Assembly: GCF_000013625.1 (NCBI RefSeq)
Contig: NC_009659.1
Coordinates: 2,728,001-2,792,000, forward strand
Length of the DNA stretch: 64,000 nucleotides
Direction of reading: 5' to 3'
Origin: Janthinobacterium sp. Marseille
Lineage (GTDB): Bacteria; Pseudomonadota; Gammaproteobacteria; Burkholderiales; Burkholderiaceae_D
Shown here: piece after piece, positions 1 to 9,271 of the stretch
Position numbering within the stretch: position 1 is the first letter of the stretch
Layout: each line of letters begins with the position of its first letter
Made by a program: the position numbers and the translations under genes
Notes under the pieces: generated by a model
What the model was told of the DNA's origin: nothing
The model's database searches: none
Seen by the model: only the letters and a program-made list of their open reading frames with translations

Positions 1-248
1 GTACTCGCCCTGACCGCCATGCGTGCCGTCAGGTGGAAGCCGTCCCAGCTATCCAGTTGCGGCTGGAATACCGTCAGCTTCGTGTTGCCGGATGTGATGG
101 CTAGTGGCCAGGCTGATTCCTTGCCGATTGCATTTGTCTTCGCCCCGGCCTTTGCATCGGCCGCATATGCACTGCGATGATTGTCGGTGGTAAAGCAGCA
201 TGCAATGATGAATAGCGCAGCGACAAATCGATAGCCCGATACAGTCAT
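1..248 (-). CDS. Exported protein, N-terminal fragment running off the window
   Basis: The reading frame is open to the left edge, so only the first 82 residues are visible. It begins at an ATG with a good ribosome site (GAGGGGA about five bases upstream). Residues 1-30 form a signal peptide ending near AYAADA. The mature start contains WPLAITSGNTKLTVFQPQLD and then a WDGFHLTAR stretch; this resembles, from memory, proteins annotated as carbohydrate-binding family V/XII, but that is a weak assignment. It lies downstream of the HAD phosphatase gene in the same direction and is probably the distal part of the sulfatase operon. Function unknown. Confidence 0.6.
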   Translation of the reverse strand, partial: MTVSGYRFVAALFIIACCFTTDNHRSAYAADAKAGAKTNAIGKESAWPLAITSGNTKLTVFQPQLDSWDGFHLTARMAVRAS

Positions 249-376
249 GACGTCCCCTCACAATGTAGTCATCGCAGCCAATAGCGGCAGCGACGACTCA
301 TTGTGTACGGATGAAGGCGCTGCCGGAATTGGACCTTGGTGACGGCAGTACTGCCCCGAAGTACAAGTCCTGCACC

Positions 377-1378
377 TCAATCAAATGCGTAGACCTTGGC
401 CCATTCCTTTTTCATGTCAACCACGGTCCAGCCGTTCGCCTGGGCCGCATCCAGTGCCTTGTCCAGCTTGCCGATATGCGAAGTACGGTCATACGCCCAT
501 TCGCGTTTCTCGTCGGTGTGATGCACCAGCCCCATGAAGCGCGGTCCCTTGCCGGCGGCAGTCCACTGCAGCATTTGCAAATCACCGTCCGAGTTACCAA
601 AGGCGAAGATAGGCTGGCGGCCAATATTGCGATAAATGCCGACCGGTTTGCCGGGTCCGTCATCGAGGAATTCCATTTTCGGTAATTTGACCAGCACCGG
701 CTTGCCGTCTTTTTCTTCAAACTTCACACCGCCAACCGTACCAATTACACGTTCCGGTGGAATGTTGTACACCTTTTGGCTCCATACCCGCATGAACTCA
801 ATGCCACCACCAGACACGATGAAGTTTTTAAAAAAATTCATTTCCAGATAACGCAGCAATTCCTTCATAGGTTGATAGGCCAGGTCAGTATAAGGACGGT
901 TGAAACGCGGATGGCGCGAAAAGAACAACCAGTCGTCTATCGTCTTTTCGTATTCCTCGGTCGTCATACCGGAATTGGCAATCGCCAGTAGTTCCAGTAC
1001 CGGCTTCGGGCCAATCTTCATCAGGGCCGGCATATCACGTGCCATCAGGGCTTTGAATTCCGGCAAGTCTTGCCATTCAGGATGTTTGGGTGCCGCAGCG
1101 CGCACCTGGTCGGCCATGAAGTAAATCTGGAAGTAAAACGGTTGCTCACTCCATAAAGTGCCATCGTTATCAAACACGGCGATACGGTCATCCGGCTTGA
1201 CATAGGTCTTGGCATTGGTGTCCGTCACCGAAGTGACGAACTTGATGATCGCCTGCTTGGCCGGACCGTCACGCCAGGAAGGCAAGGCATCGGCAGCCCA
1301 GGCAGGCAAGGCAAACAGCAAGGAGACAACGACTGCACCGTGGAGGAACTGGCGACGCACTTCTGAAAAATGTTTCAT
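377..1378 (-). CDS. Exported HAD-superfamily phosphatase
   Basis: A 333-residue haloacid-dehalogenase-like hydrolase of the phosphoserine-phosphatase type. Motif I is FDNDGT (nucleophile and acid/base aspartates, near residue 69) and the C-terminal acidic motif is GNSDGD (near residue 263), so the catalytic set looks intact. A twin-basic, hydrophobic N-terminus ending near PAWAADA is a likely signal peptide, which places the enzyme in the periplasm. The start has AGGAG five bases upstream. It follows the FGE gene by 61 bp in the same direction. A phosphatase in a sulfatase operon suggests joint removal of phosphate and sulfate groups from an external substrate, but the substrate cannot be read from the sequence. 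Confidence 0.8.
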   Translation of the reverse strand: MKHFSEVRRQFLHGAVVVSLLFALPAWAADALPSWRDGPAKQAIIKFVTSVTDTNAKTYVKPDDRIAVFDNDGTLWSEQPFYFQIYFMADQVRAAAPKHPEWQDLPEFKALMARDMPALMKIGPKPVLELLAIANSGMTTEEYEKTIDDWLFFSRHPRFNRPYTDLAYQPMKELLRYLEMNFFKNFIVSGGGIEFMRVWSQKVYNIPPERVIGTVGGVKFEEKDGKPVLVKLPKMEFLDDGPGKPVGIYRNIGRQPIFAFGNSDGDLQMLQWTAAGKGPRFMGLVHHTDEKREWAYDRTSHIGKLDKALDAAQANGWTVVDMKKEWAKVYAFD

Positions 1379-1439
1379 ATTGACTCCTGTCAGTTGAGGC
1401 CACGCCTACGGCCCAGCATTCACTAAAAACATTCTTCCC

Positions 1440-2435
1440 TCAGGCAGCGACGCCCTGCTCATCCTTCACACGGACGATGCAACGGAAGCCCAAGTGGCAG
1501 GTCGCGGTATCTATCGGTTGCGCCATCCTGGCGGCGGGGCGATAGCGGCGGCAATAATTGGGTGCGCACAAGTGCGAACCACCCTTCATGACCTTGCGCG
1601 GGATCTGTACATTCTTCACGCGCTGGTCAAAGCTGCCATCCGGTTCGCCACCGCGCGGATTGTTGATGGTGCAGCAGGCATGCTGGATCTTGCTGTGTTC
1701 CTGATACCAGTCAACCGTCCACTCCCAGACATTGCCGGCCATGTCGTACAGGCCATAGCCATTGGCCGGGAAGGCACCGACCGGCGAGGTCCATTCATAG
1801 CGATCCAGCAGCGCATTCTGGTGCGGGAAATCGCCCTGCCAGTTATTCGTCATATAGCGGCCACCCGGTGTGAATTCATCACCCCAGACAAACTCGGCGC
1901 CATCCAGCCCGCCGCGTGCCGCGAATTCCCATTCGGCTTCAGTCGGCAAAGACTTGCCGGCCCACTCGGCATAGGCCTGTGCATCTTCGATCCCAACATG
2001 CACGACCGGATGTTTCCACAAACCCTGCAGCGATGATTGCGGGCCGCGCGGATGTTTCCAGTCCGCACCCGGTACGTAATGCCACCATTGATGCGGATCA
2101 TCCAGCGCAACCTTGGTCGCGGTCTTTTGAAACACCACCGACGATGGCACCAGCAACTCGGGACGCGCGCCCGGATAGTCATCCGGATTGACTTCACGTT
2201 CCACCATCGTCACATAACCGGTCGCATCGACAAATTGCTTGAAGTCGCTATTGGTCACCGCATATTTATCCATCCAGAAGGCGTCGACCACCACCTTGTG
2301 TGCTGGTGCCTCTTCCGGATAGTGATCGTTGGAACCCATCAAGAACTTTCCGCCCGGAATCCACGCCATATTGCGCGGTGCCTGCAGCGAAGGTTGTACT
2401 GGCATTGCTGTTTTCAGCTGTGTATCCATATGCAT
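1440..2435 (-). CDS. Formylglycine-generating enzyme (FGE/SUMF1 family)
   Basis: A 331-residue FGE-sulfatase domain protein, expected to oxidise the active-site cysteine of type I sulfatases to formylglycine. The family opening (MAWIPGGKFLMGS) is at about residue 23, the WEWTVDWY region at about 235, and the C-terminal KGGSHLCAPNYCRRYRPAAR segment holds the CxxxxC pair matching the copper-binding redox cysteines of authentic FGEs; it ends in LGFRC. Many SUMF1-like paralogues lack those cysteines, so real maturase activity is likely. There is no signal peptide, so it acts in the cytoplasm, as expected for sulfatases that also lack one. The start has AAGGGGA upstream. It is cotranscribed with a sulfatase and a SulP transporter. 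Confidence 0.9.
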   Translation of the reverse strand: MHMDTQLKTAMPVQPSLQAPRNMAWIPGGKFLMGSNDHYPEEAPAHKVVVDAFWMDKYAVTNSDFKQFVDATGYVTMVEREVNPDDYPGARPELLVPSSVVFQKTATKVALDDPHQWWHYVPGADWKHPRGPQSSLQGLWKHPVVHVGIEDAQAYAEWAGKSLPTEAEWEFAARGGLDGAEFVWGDEFTPGGRYMTNNWQGDFPHQNALLDRYEWTSPVGAFPANGYGLYDMAGNVWEWTVDWYQEHSKIQHACCTINNPRGGEPDGSFDQRVKNVQIPRKVMKGGSHLCAPNYCRRYRPAARMAQPIDTATCHLGFRCIVRVKDEQGVAA

Positions 2436-2477
2436 ACTGAATCCCCTTGAAGCAATCGATGAAAGTGTGAACAGGCT

Positions 2478-2888
2478 TTACTGATTCGCTTTCTTTTTAT
2501 TCATGAAATAACGGGCGATGCGGGCAAACGGGCCCCGCAATAATATGTACGGCAGCACTGCAAGGAAGAAGGTAATGATCAATGCTTCGCCAATATAAAA
2601 GGTATGCAGCACTTTGTATTGATAAATCGCTTCCATGCCGAGTGATAGCGCAATAATGCGACCGGTGGCCTTCAAGGCCTCCTTGAGCCGGCCTGCACGT
2701 TTTTCTGGTGAATGCACCAATGTCCAGAAATAAGGAGAACGCCCGGTGCGCGCATCCTTCATACCATCCAGCAAGGCAGCAATGATCGCCATCGTCGGCT
2801 GCAGCATGAAACGAAAGGCCATCGGCCCACTCGGCCTGGAGATCAGGTCGTGCCAAATGCGTGTCAGTATCTCTGTGAATTCCGTCAT
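2478..2888 (-). CDS. Small membrane protein of unknown function
   Basis: A 136-residue protein with two to three predicted membrane segments (about residues 24-42, 74-90 and 96-115) and a basic tail rich in Arg and Lys. I chose the ATG at 2888 because AGGGGA lies just upstream and it avoids overlapping the SulP gene; a longer in-frame reading reaches 2984. The N-terminal region has an SRPSGPMAFRFMLQP stretch. It sits between the SulP transporter and the FGE gene in the same direction. I do not recognise a named family; a role next to the transporter is only guessed from position. Confidence 0.7.
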   Translation of the reverse strand: MTEFTEILTRIWHDLISRPSGPMAFRFMLQPTMAIIAALLDGMKDARTGRSPYFWTLVHSPEKRAGRLKEALKATGRIIALSLGMEAIYQYKVLHTFYIGEALIITFFLAVLPYILLRGPFARIARYFMNKKKANQ

Positions 2889-2923
2889 CACTTTCCCCTG
2901 GAAGGTTGACCTACCCGACTGTT

Positions 2924-4672
2924 TCAGCTTTGCGGCAGATTGCTCAGGCGTCCGGTGACCGGCTTGCCACCATTGGCACTCCATTCACGCACGATGGATT
3001 CGACTCCGGCACGTGGACCGATATCAAACTTCAGGTCAAGTCCGTCGCGCCGCAACAAATCCCTCACCTCGCCGGTGAGATTGGATAGCTTCAGCGTGAT
3101 GCCGCGTTCCTGCAATTCCTCCTGCAAATCCAGCAGCATTTCCGCCGCCGCAATATCGGAATAAGGCGAAGAAGACAGATCAAATATCACCAGCTTGACC
3201 GGCGCAGCCTGTCGCTCAATCGCCTCCAGCAGGTCATCCTTGATCTTCGCAATATTTGCGTAGAACAGGCCGGAATTGGCGCGAAATACCATGATGCCAG
3301 GTACGGTTTCGTTTTCCGGATGACGCGCCAGGTCGCTATAGAGTTCGCTACCCGGAATGCGTCCAAGCAGTACCGTACTTGGGTTGCTGGCACGCCAGAC
3401 CAGCATCAAGAGGGACAGGACGGTGCCTATCATCACGCCTTCGAGCATGCCGAATACAAGTACGCCCAACATCGCTGCCAACGCAATCCAGAATTCCTTC
3501 GGGCTGACCCGGTACAGGCGCATCAGTGCAGGAATATCGATTAAGCCCTTGACCGCGATAATCACCACCGCCGCCAGTACCGGTTCCGGCAGATTGGTAA
3601 AGACACCGGTAAAGAACAAGACGATCACGCCGAGCAAGATGCCGCAGATGGCACCGGCCAAAGGTGTCTTGGCACCGGCTTCATCGTTGACTGCGGAACG
3701 CGACATACTGCAACCGACCGGTTGCGCCGCACCGAGACCACACAATACATTCGCTGCACCGACTGCCAGCAATTCCTGGTTCGCATCGACCGGGTATTTA
3801 TGTTTGGCGGCAAAGGTGCGCACCACACCCATGCCTTCGACATAGGACAGCAGGAATACCGCGAATGCCGTCGGCAGCAAGGCTTGCACGTCCGCCATCG
3901 TGAAGGATGGCACTTTCATCGGTGGCAAGCCGGTAGGGATCTGTCCGGTAATCTTGATACCGGTCGTATTCAAGGCAGTGAATATCATCAACAAAATGGA
4001 GATCGCAACCAGCACCAGCGCCCATGGCACCTTGGGTGCCAGCTTCTCGGTGACCAGCAGGAAGGCAATGCCGAATACGCCGAGGCCTAGCGCATAGAAA
4101 TTGGTTTCACCCAAATGCGCAGCGATATAGACGATGCGATCAATGAACTCACCGTTCGCGCCTTCTATCCCGAACAGCTTGCCGAGTTGCGTGGTGCCGA
4201 TATAGATCGCCGCACCGGCGGAGAAACCGGTCAACACTGATTCGGAAATGAAATTCACCAGGAAGCCCAGGCGCAGCACCCGCGCCACAATCGCGATCAA
4301 GCCGACCAGGATCGCCAGCAATGCAGCCATCTCACCGTAGCGCGCCGGGTCATGGCTGACCACGCCTGCCAGGCCGGTCGCGACCAGAATTGCCAGCGCT
4401 GAAGTCGGGCCGATGGCGGCCTGCTTCGAGGTGCCAAAGAAAACATATGCGAATACTGCGAGCAAGCTGGCATACAAACCCGCTTGCGGCGGCAAACCCG
4501 CCAGGCCTGCATAAGCCATGCTCTCCGGTATACAAAACGCAGCAACCGTCACCCCGGCCAGCAAGTCTGCACCCAGCCATTTACTTTGATACTTCGGTGC
4601 CCAATCCAGTATTGGCAGGCAGCGTTTCAACCAGGAGCTGGATACAGCTTTCGTTTGCGGCACTGCACTCAT
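2924..4672 (-). CDS. SulP-family anion (sulfate) transporter with STAS domain
   Basis: A 582-residue inner-membrane transporter of the SulP family. The sulfate-transporter core spans roughly residues 20-430, with the FCIPESMAYAGLAGLPPQAGLYAS signature near the start and about 11-12 hydrophobic segments. A cytoplasmic STAS domain follows (about 445-565), including the LVIFDLSSSPYSDIAAAEML region. SulP proteins carry sulfate, bicarbonate or other anions; next to a cytoplasmic sulfatase, sulfate or a small sulfate ester is the likely cargo, and direction cannot be told. The start has AAGGAG well placed. It is 114 bp downstream of the sulfatase gene and probably in its operon. Confidence 0.9.
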   Translation of the reverse strand: MSAVPQTKAVSSSWLKRCLPILDWAPKYQSKWLGADLLAGVTVAAFCIPESMAYAGLAGLPPQAGLYASLLAVFAYVFFGTSKQAAIGPTSALAILVATGLAGVVSHDPARYGEMAALLAILVGLIAIVARVLRLGFLVNFISESVLTGFSAGAAIYIGTTQLGKLFGIEGANGEFIDRIVYIAAHLGETNFYALGLGVFGIAFLLVTEKLAPKVPWALVLVAISILLMIFTALNTTGIKITGQIPTGLPPMKVPSFTMADVQALLPTAFAVFLLSYVEGMGVVRTFAAKHKYPVDANQELLAVGAANVLCGLGAAQPVGCSMSRSAVNDEAGAKTPLAGAICGILLGVIVLFFTGVFTNLPEPVLAAVVIIAVKGLIDIPALMRLYRVSPKEFWIALAAMLGVLVFGMLEGVMIGTVLSLLMLVWRASNPSTVLLGRIPGSELYSDLARHPENETVPGIMVFRANSGLFYANIAKIKDDLLEAIERQAAPVKLVIFDLSSSPYSDIAAAEMLLDLQEELQERGITLKLSNLTGEVRDLLRRDGLDLKFDIGPRAGVESIVREWSANGGKPVTGRLSNLPQS

Positions 4673-4786
4673 GGCAACTCCTTAACGATACGTCAGGAAG
4701 CGATCCACGCAAGGAACGCTCCGCACACAAGCCGGCAGGCATTGCAATCCAATCCGGAACGCAATGCCTGCCTCAGCTCCTAAGCC

Positions 4787-6334
4787 TTAACCGCCGGCAG
4801 AAGTGCTGGCCATTTTCTCCAATGCATCACTGATGGTGAACGTATTGGGCTTCTGTACCGGAGGAAAATCCTTGAAGGAGGCGGCAAATTTATCCGCAAT
4901 CGCATAGGCGCCGTACAGGATATAGGCGTGATACAGGAACCATTCGTAATAACTGTTGGACGTCACATCGGCCCGTTCATACGGATCCGTTCGCAAATTG
5001 AATATCTTCGGTAAGCGCAGTGGTGTAAATGGTTCAGCCCAGATCCGCATCGTACCGACACAACGCTGTTCCATGAAAACGATCTTCCAGTTGTCATAGC
5101 GGATACCGAGCACATCGCCGTCATCACTGAAATAGACAAACAATTTGCGCGGACTTTCCTTTTCCTTGCCGGTCAGGTAAGGCAGCAAATTCATCCCATC
5201 GATATGGTTCTTGTATTTGCGCCCGACCGCGGTAACGCCTTTTTTGACTTTCTCGACGATATCCGGCTCACCGGCAATATCGAGGAAGGTTGGCAGCCAG
5301 TCATGGTGCTGGACAATTTCGTTGGAAACCTTGCCGGCTTCAATCTTGCCCGGCCAACGGACGATCATGGGAACGCGGAAAGCACCTTCCCAGTTGGAGT
5401 TTTTTTCGCTACGGAACGGTGTCATGCCGCCATCCGGCCACGAATTCATATGCGGACCGTTATCGGTCGAATACATGACGAAGGTATCTTCGGTGATACC
5501 CAGTTCATCCAGGTAATCCAGCATCTCCCCGACATTATTGTCATGATCGATCATGGTGTCGTGATACGGTGACTGCCAGCGGCCGGCCTGGCCGAGGCTG
5601 GATTTTTTCGTATGCGTAAACATATGCATATGGGTTGTATTGAGCCAGACAAAGAATGGCTTGTCGTCGTCGTGCTGGCGTTTGATGAAATCCTTGGCGG
5701 CGGCGACAAACTCGTCGTCACAGGTTTCCATACGCTCAGTGGTCAGCGGACCTGTATCGGTAATTTTTTGCTTGCCGACTTTGCCCCAGCGCGGCTGCTC
5801 GGTAGGGTCGTCCTTGTCCGTGGCCCAGCTGTGAATGACACCACGCGGACCGCTCATTTTTTTGAAGTTAGGAAAATCCTTTTCCGGATAATAGTCGTAC
5901 ATCTCAGGCTCTTCCTCGGCATTCAAATGATAGAGATTGCCGAAGAACTCATCAAAGCCATGATTGGTCGGCAGCATATGGTTGAGGTCGCCCAAATGGT
6001 TCTTGCCGAACTGACCGGTTGCATAACCCTGGTTTTTCAATAAGGCGGCAATCGTCACCGTCTTGTCACTCAGGCCAACCGGCGCACCGGGAATCCCGAC
6101 CTTGGACAGGCCGGTCCGATACACGCTTTGCCCGGTAATGAAGGAAGACCTGCCTGCGGTACAGCTTTGCTCACCATAGGAATCGGTGAACATCATGCCT
6201 TCCTTGGCCAGTCGATCGATGTTCGGGGTCTGGTAGCCCATCAGGCCACGGGAATAGCAGCTCAGGTTCGAGATGCCTATGTCGTCTCCCCAGATCACGA
6301 GGATATTTTGCTTACCACCGCTCTTCTTTGCCAT
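4787..6334 (-). CDS. Type I sulfatase (arylsulfatase family), paralogue 1
   Basis: A 515-residue alkaline-phosphatase-fold sulfatase. The metal-binding GDDIG motif is at about residue 15, and the CTAGR motif at about residue 60 fits CxP/AxR, so the cysteine should be converted to formylglycine by the FGE encoded nearby. The STDNGPH metal motif is near residue 290. No signal peptide is present, so the enzyme should be cytoplasmic. I place the start at the MAKK codon because AAAGGA lies at the right distance; an upstream reading to 6397 exists but has no good ribosome site, and the two paralogues start at the same point. Substrate unknown. The order sulfatase, transporter, maturase on one strand suggests import, hydrolysis and maturation in one operon. 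Confidence 0.9.
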   Translation of the reverse strand: MAKKSGGKQNILVIWGDDIGISNLSCYSRGLMGYQTPNIDRLAKEGMMFTDSYGEQSCTAGRSSFITGQSVYRTGLSKVGIPGAPVGLSDKTVTIAALLKNQGYATGQFGKNHLGDLNHMLPTNHGFDEFFGNLYHLNAEEEPEMYDYYPEKDFPNFKKMSGPRGVIHSWATDKDDPTEQPRWGKVGKQKITDTGPLTTERMETCDDEFVAAAKDFIKRQHDDDKPFFVWLNTTHMHMFTHTKKSSLGQAGRWQSPYHDTMIDHDNNVGEMLDYLDELGITEDTFVMYSTDNGPHMNSWPDGGMTPFRSEKNSNWEGAFRVPMIVRWPGKIEAGKVSNEIVQHHDWLPTFLDIAGEPDIVEKVKKGVTAVGRKYKNHIDGMNLLPYLTGKEKESPRKLFVYFSDDGDVLGIRYDNWKIVFMEQRCVGTMRIWAEPFTPLRLPKIFNLRTDPYERADVTSNSYYEWFLYHAYILYGAYAIADKFAASFKDFPPVQKPNTFTISDALEKMASTSAGG

Positions 6335-6451
6335 GTCCATTCCTTTACGATAGTTAAAAATAACGACCTGCAGCCTTAGGCATCCAAGCCGAGCCAAAAC
6401 TTTTCATCCAGGTATTCACTTAACAAATCGAACTTCTACTCCACTGCTCAT

Positions 6452-6937
6452 TTAAATCGCACGTATCATCACTGCCAAAAATGCATAGCAGCCGATCAGC
6501 AAAAGACAAATGGCGACGGCAAAAATCGGCGTCTCGACAGGTGCCCGCGCCGGCCCTGCCAACGCTGCGAAATCACGGTTCCATAAATAGCGTGCAAAGG
6601 CCCGGTACTGCCACAGGGCTACCACCAATGCGATGACGCCGGCGGCAATCAGGGCCAGGCCCATATAGCGCGGCATTTCCGGATGGCGGATAGGCACGGC
6701 ATTGGCGCTGATGAGATTGCTGTGGAAGAACTGCACAATGGTGAAACCAAAACCGATCAGCGCGGTTGAAGTACGTACCCAGGACATCAGGGTGCGCTCC
6801 AGGCTCATCCTGGTCCGCAGCCATGAAAAATGACTCTCTGCAGTTGGCTTGACATCGAAGCGCCCATGTTCACGCTCAACACCGAGGAAGCGATCATGCA
6901 AACGTGTAAACCAACCATGCTTTTCTTCCTGACTCAT
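6452..6937 (-). CDS. DUF202 (YidH-like) inner-membrane protein
   Basis: A 161-residue protein whose LRTRMSLERTLMSWVRTSTALIGFGFTI segment is the typical DUF202 signature, followed by two further membrane spans (three in total at about residues 65-85, 103-120 and 140-160). The ATG at 6937 is preferred because AGG lies seven bases upstream and the longer reading overlaps the previous gene. Function of the family is unknown. The gene lies 35 bp downstream of the large membrane protein gene and upstream of the sulfatase gene, so it is probably cotranscribed with both. Confidence 0.75.
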   Translation of the reverse strand: MSQEEKHGWFTRLHDRFLGVEREHGRFDVKPTAESHFSWLRTRMSLERTLMSWVRTSTALIGFGFTIVQFFHSNLISANAVPIRHPEMPRYMGLALIAAGVIALVVALWQYRAFARYLWNRDFAALAGPARAPVETPIFAVAICLLLIGCYAFLAVMIRAI

Positions 6938-6972
6938 ATCTGGCCTCATGTGTACGCTGTGGAAGTCACCCG

Positions 6973-8346
6973 CTAAAACAGCAAGCCGGTCAGTTTGTCG
7001 ACGATGGCATCGAAAGGCAGCGCTATTAGCGCGACCGGAATAAACGGAATGAACGCCGCGATCGCCAGCATGGCCACGCTCTTCGGATGAAGCGGGATCA
7101 GCCACATTCCATAGACCCGATCCACCACCTGGTATAAATCGGTAGCCGAGGAAAAATCCGGCCGGTCCATCATGGATTCATGGGCCATTTGCGGGTCCTG
7201 CAACCATTTGCGCTCGAATTCGAGGCCGAAGCGATCTGCCAGGCCACCGTATTCCAGCGTGCCGCGGCGCCATGCACGCAACATCTGATCGAGGAAAACC
7301 AGCAGGGGAAAATTGAAAAAGAGGACGACGCCTACGACAAAAAAAAGAACCACGTAATGGTAGGAAGTCAGCGATGCACCGGCATAAATACTATTGGCAA
7401 TAGCGCCGGCAACCAATGCCCCGAGTGCGGTGGCCAATACGGCAAATGCCTGCGACGAATAACCGACAAAACCAAGCCCGGCCGCACCGTCCGGATGCGC
7501 CGGAATCAGGCGCAACTTCAGCCTTGACACCAAAAACAGGAAACGTCCCCACAGGCACAATCGCCATACCCAGCTCAATAGCAAGCACAACATGACAGGC
7601 AGGCTGACCAGCAAACCCCACCAGCCGGCAGGCGACGGGATTTTACCGGCAGGAGTACCGACGATGAGCCAGGCTGGAACCCCATCGAAGGGCCGTGCGT
7701 CATAGATCGCGGCGATGCACAGATAGGCCAGGAGAATGACTGCAATTTCCATCCACAACATATTCAGCAAGCGCTGGGTAGAGGCAAGAATGTCCAGGAA
7801 GGCCTGGGTTTCCTCCTCTGCCACGATTCCTGATTCAAGGAAATGCGAAGCCAGTGCACCGATGCGCGGTATACAAATACCTTCGGCAAGGATAAGCAGG
7901 GGCACGACGATCAGGTAGCGCGCATGGGTGCCGAAATCCGGCCAAAAGCTACTGTTGTCATACCCGGGCAGCGCACTCAAGCACGCCAGCGGCAACCAGC
8001 ACAGCACCATCGCAAACAAGGCGCGTCGCCCTACATTAGGCTTATCTACATGCAACAGACCGACCAAGCCCTGGATCTTGTATAAGGGACCGCCGCTAAA
8101 CGGCTTATCAGGTACAGCCGTTCCGCCCTGATTGCCCGGAGCCGGACCGGAGCCCACTGGCGGTTTTTGCATTCCGGCAGTGCCACCCATCCGCGTCGTC
8201 AGCGAGACACTGTGCGCTGCGCCATCGCGCAGAATGACTTTCATCACATGCTGCAGCGCCTGCCCGACAGAGCGCGCAATCCGCAGCACCGGAGTCAGCC
8301 GGTGCTCAGTCTCGCCCTGCGTTGCTCCTGCGCTGATGCTCAACAT
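6973..8346 (-). CDS. Multi-pass membrane protein with PAHPDG motif, copy 1
   Basis: A 457-residue protein with about six hydrophobic segments between residues 110 and 455 and a Gly/Pro-rich cytoplasmic N-terminus of roughly 90 residues. The segment LKLRLIPAHPDGAAGLGFV near residue 275 recurs almost unchanged in the product of the gene at 24033-25205, and the overall layout is the same, so the two are paralogues of one family that I cannot name. It is the first gene of the long minus-strand sulfatase run; a regulatory box lies about 120 bp upstream of its start. The ribosome site is weak (GAGAG). Confidence 0.7.
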   Translation of the reverse strand: MLSISAGATQGETEHRLTPVLRIARSVGQALQHVMKVILRDGAAHSVSLTTRMGGTAGMQKPPVGSGPAPGNQGGTAVPDKPFSGGPLYKIQGLVGLLHVDKPNVGRRALFAMVLCWLPLACLSALPGYDNSSFWPDFGTHARYLIVVPLLILAEGICIPRIGALASHFLESGIVAEEETQAFLDILASTQRLLNMLWMEIAVILLAYLCIAAIYDARPFDGVPAWLIVGTPAGKIPSPAGWWGLLVSLPVMLCLLLSWVWRLCLWGRFLFLVSRLKLRLIPAHPDGAAGLGFVGYSSQAFAVLATALGALVAGAIANSIYAGASLTSYHYVVLFFVVGVVLFFNFPLLVFLDQMLRAWRRGTLEYGGLADRFGLEFERKWLQDPQMAHESMMDRPDFSSATDLYQVVDRVYGMWLIPLHPKSVAMLAIAAFIPFIPVALIALPFDAIVDKLTGLLF

Positions 8347-8463
8347 ATGCGTCTCTCATCAATTATTCAGGCGGATCAAATGGATACGAGAGCCCCGCTC
8401 TCATGCTGCTCATCATTACCCAGGATAAAAAAGAAAAAAATCGTTCATTAGTGAGCAAGGCCA

Positions 8464-8478
8464 TTGCCCTTTGGTGCA
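8464..8478 (+). promoter_or_regulatory. Repeated regulatory box TTGCCCTTTGGTGCA
   Basis: A perfect copy of the 15-bp motif, read on the plus strand, in the gap between the genes ending at 8533 and starting at 8346. It is an imperfect palindrome (TTGC and C facing G and GCA). It precedes the minus-strand run that contains sulfatase 1, SulP and FGE. See the matching copies at 11503, 12847, 18637, 18716, 23814 and 28999. Binding by the FixJ-type regulator at 13061 is inferred, not shown. Confidence 0.6.
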
Positions 8479-8532
8479 TTCCTGCCAGGCAGCACCAGCT
8501 GCTGCCTGCTTGCAGGCGCATCCGCTTCGGCT

Positions 8533-9159
8533 TTATGGTGCGCGCGGTGTTTCAATCGACAGCGATTCACCTTCTTTTATGCGCGCTTCGACCTGGTCAC
8601 CTTTCTTGATATTGGCCAGGGCGGTCGGGTCGGTCAGGTAGAACACGCGCGTCCGGCTGGCGCCCTTCAGCGTGACGCTGCCATCCTTCTTGTTCACGGC
8701 AATGACGTCCGCAACGATATGCGTTTCACGCGTAGCGGCAATACCGGGCTTATCGCCGGCCTTGGCAACGTATGCGGTTTCAGCGACAGAACGTTCGCGC
8801 AACTGCTTGCCGGCCTGTGCCTTTTGCAAATTCAAGACCACCGATTCACCCTCGCGCAACACCAACTGGTCGCCAACTCTGATTTGATCGAAATTCTTTA
8901 CCTCCGGGCCGGCCGGCACCACGATTTCTTCACCAGTGCTGCGCTTGACCGTAAATTCGCGGCGTTCCGCATTCACATTGGTAATCGTGCCGCGTACGAC
9001 GCGCTTGCCGGCAGCAGCGACCACACCCTTGCCGCGACCGACGACCAGTACTTCACCACCGCCAGGTGCGGCCGTCGGTGTTTTTGCATCCTGTGCATAA
9101 GCCGGGTTGATCGATAAAGCCAGGGCGAGCAATGTGAGGCTGGTAACTTGGATATACAT
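8533..9159 (-). CDS. Exported protein of unknown function
   Basis: A 208-residue protein with a clear signal peptide (cleavage near AYAQDA, residue 22). The mature part is hydrophilic and seems to hold repeated small beta-rich units: a region around VRGTITNVNAERREFTVKRS and a later VADVIAVNKKDGSVTLKGAS share a pattern in which a linker is set against a charged strand, as in OB- or SH3-like folds. The start at 9159 has AGGAGAAA upstream. It lies downstream of the outer membrane protein gene in the same direction, with a weak box in the gap. I do not recognise a named family; periplasmic location is the only firm inference. Confidence 0.7.
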   Translation of the reverse strand: MYIQVTSLTLLALALSINPAYAQDAKTPTAAPGGGEVLVVGRGKGVVAAAGKRVVRGTITNVNAERREFTVKRSTGEEIVVPAGPEVKNFDQIRVGDQLVLREGESVVLNLQKAQAGKQLRERSVAETAYVAKAGDKPGIAATRETHIVADVIAVNKKDGSVTLKGASRTRVFYLTDPTALANIKKGDQVEARIKEGESLSIETPRAP

Positions 9160-9271
9160 GGCGTTTCTCCTGTGTTGTGGGTGGTTCGGGGTAAAAAAAT
9201 AAATGCGGCACCAGGCATTGATCATGGATATTCATTGCCTTAAATAAAATTGGTCTATGGTGCGGCCGGTC

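Noticed and set aside
8464..8478. Box read as a sigma-54 promoter (-24/-12)
   Set aside because: The box has TGC and GCA at its ends but neither strand gives the GG-N10-GC arrangement with TGGCAC and TTGC; positions are also too far from the starts (about 115-285 bp in most cases).
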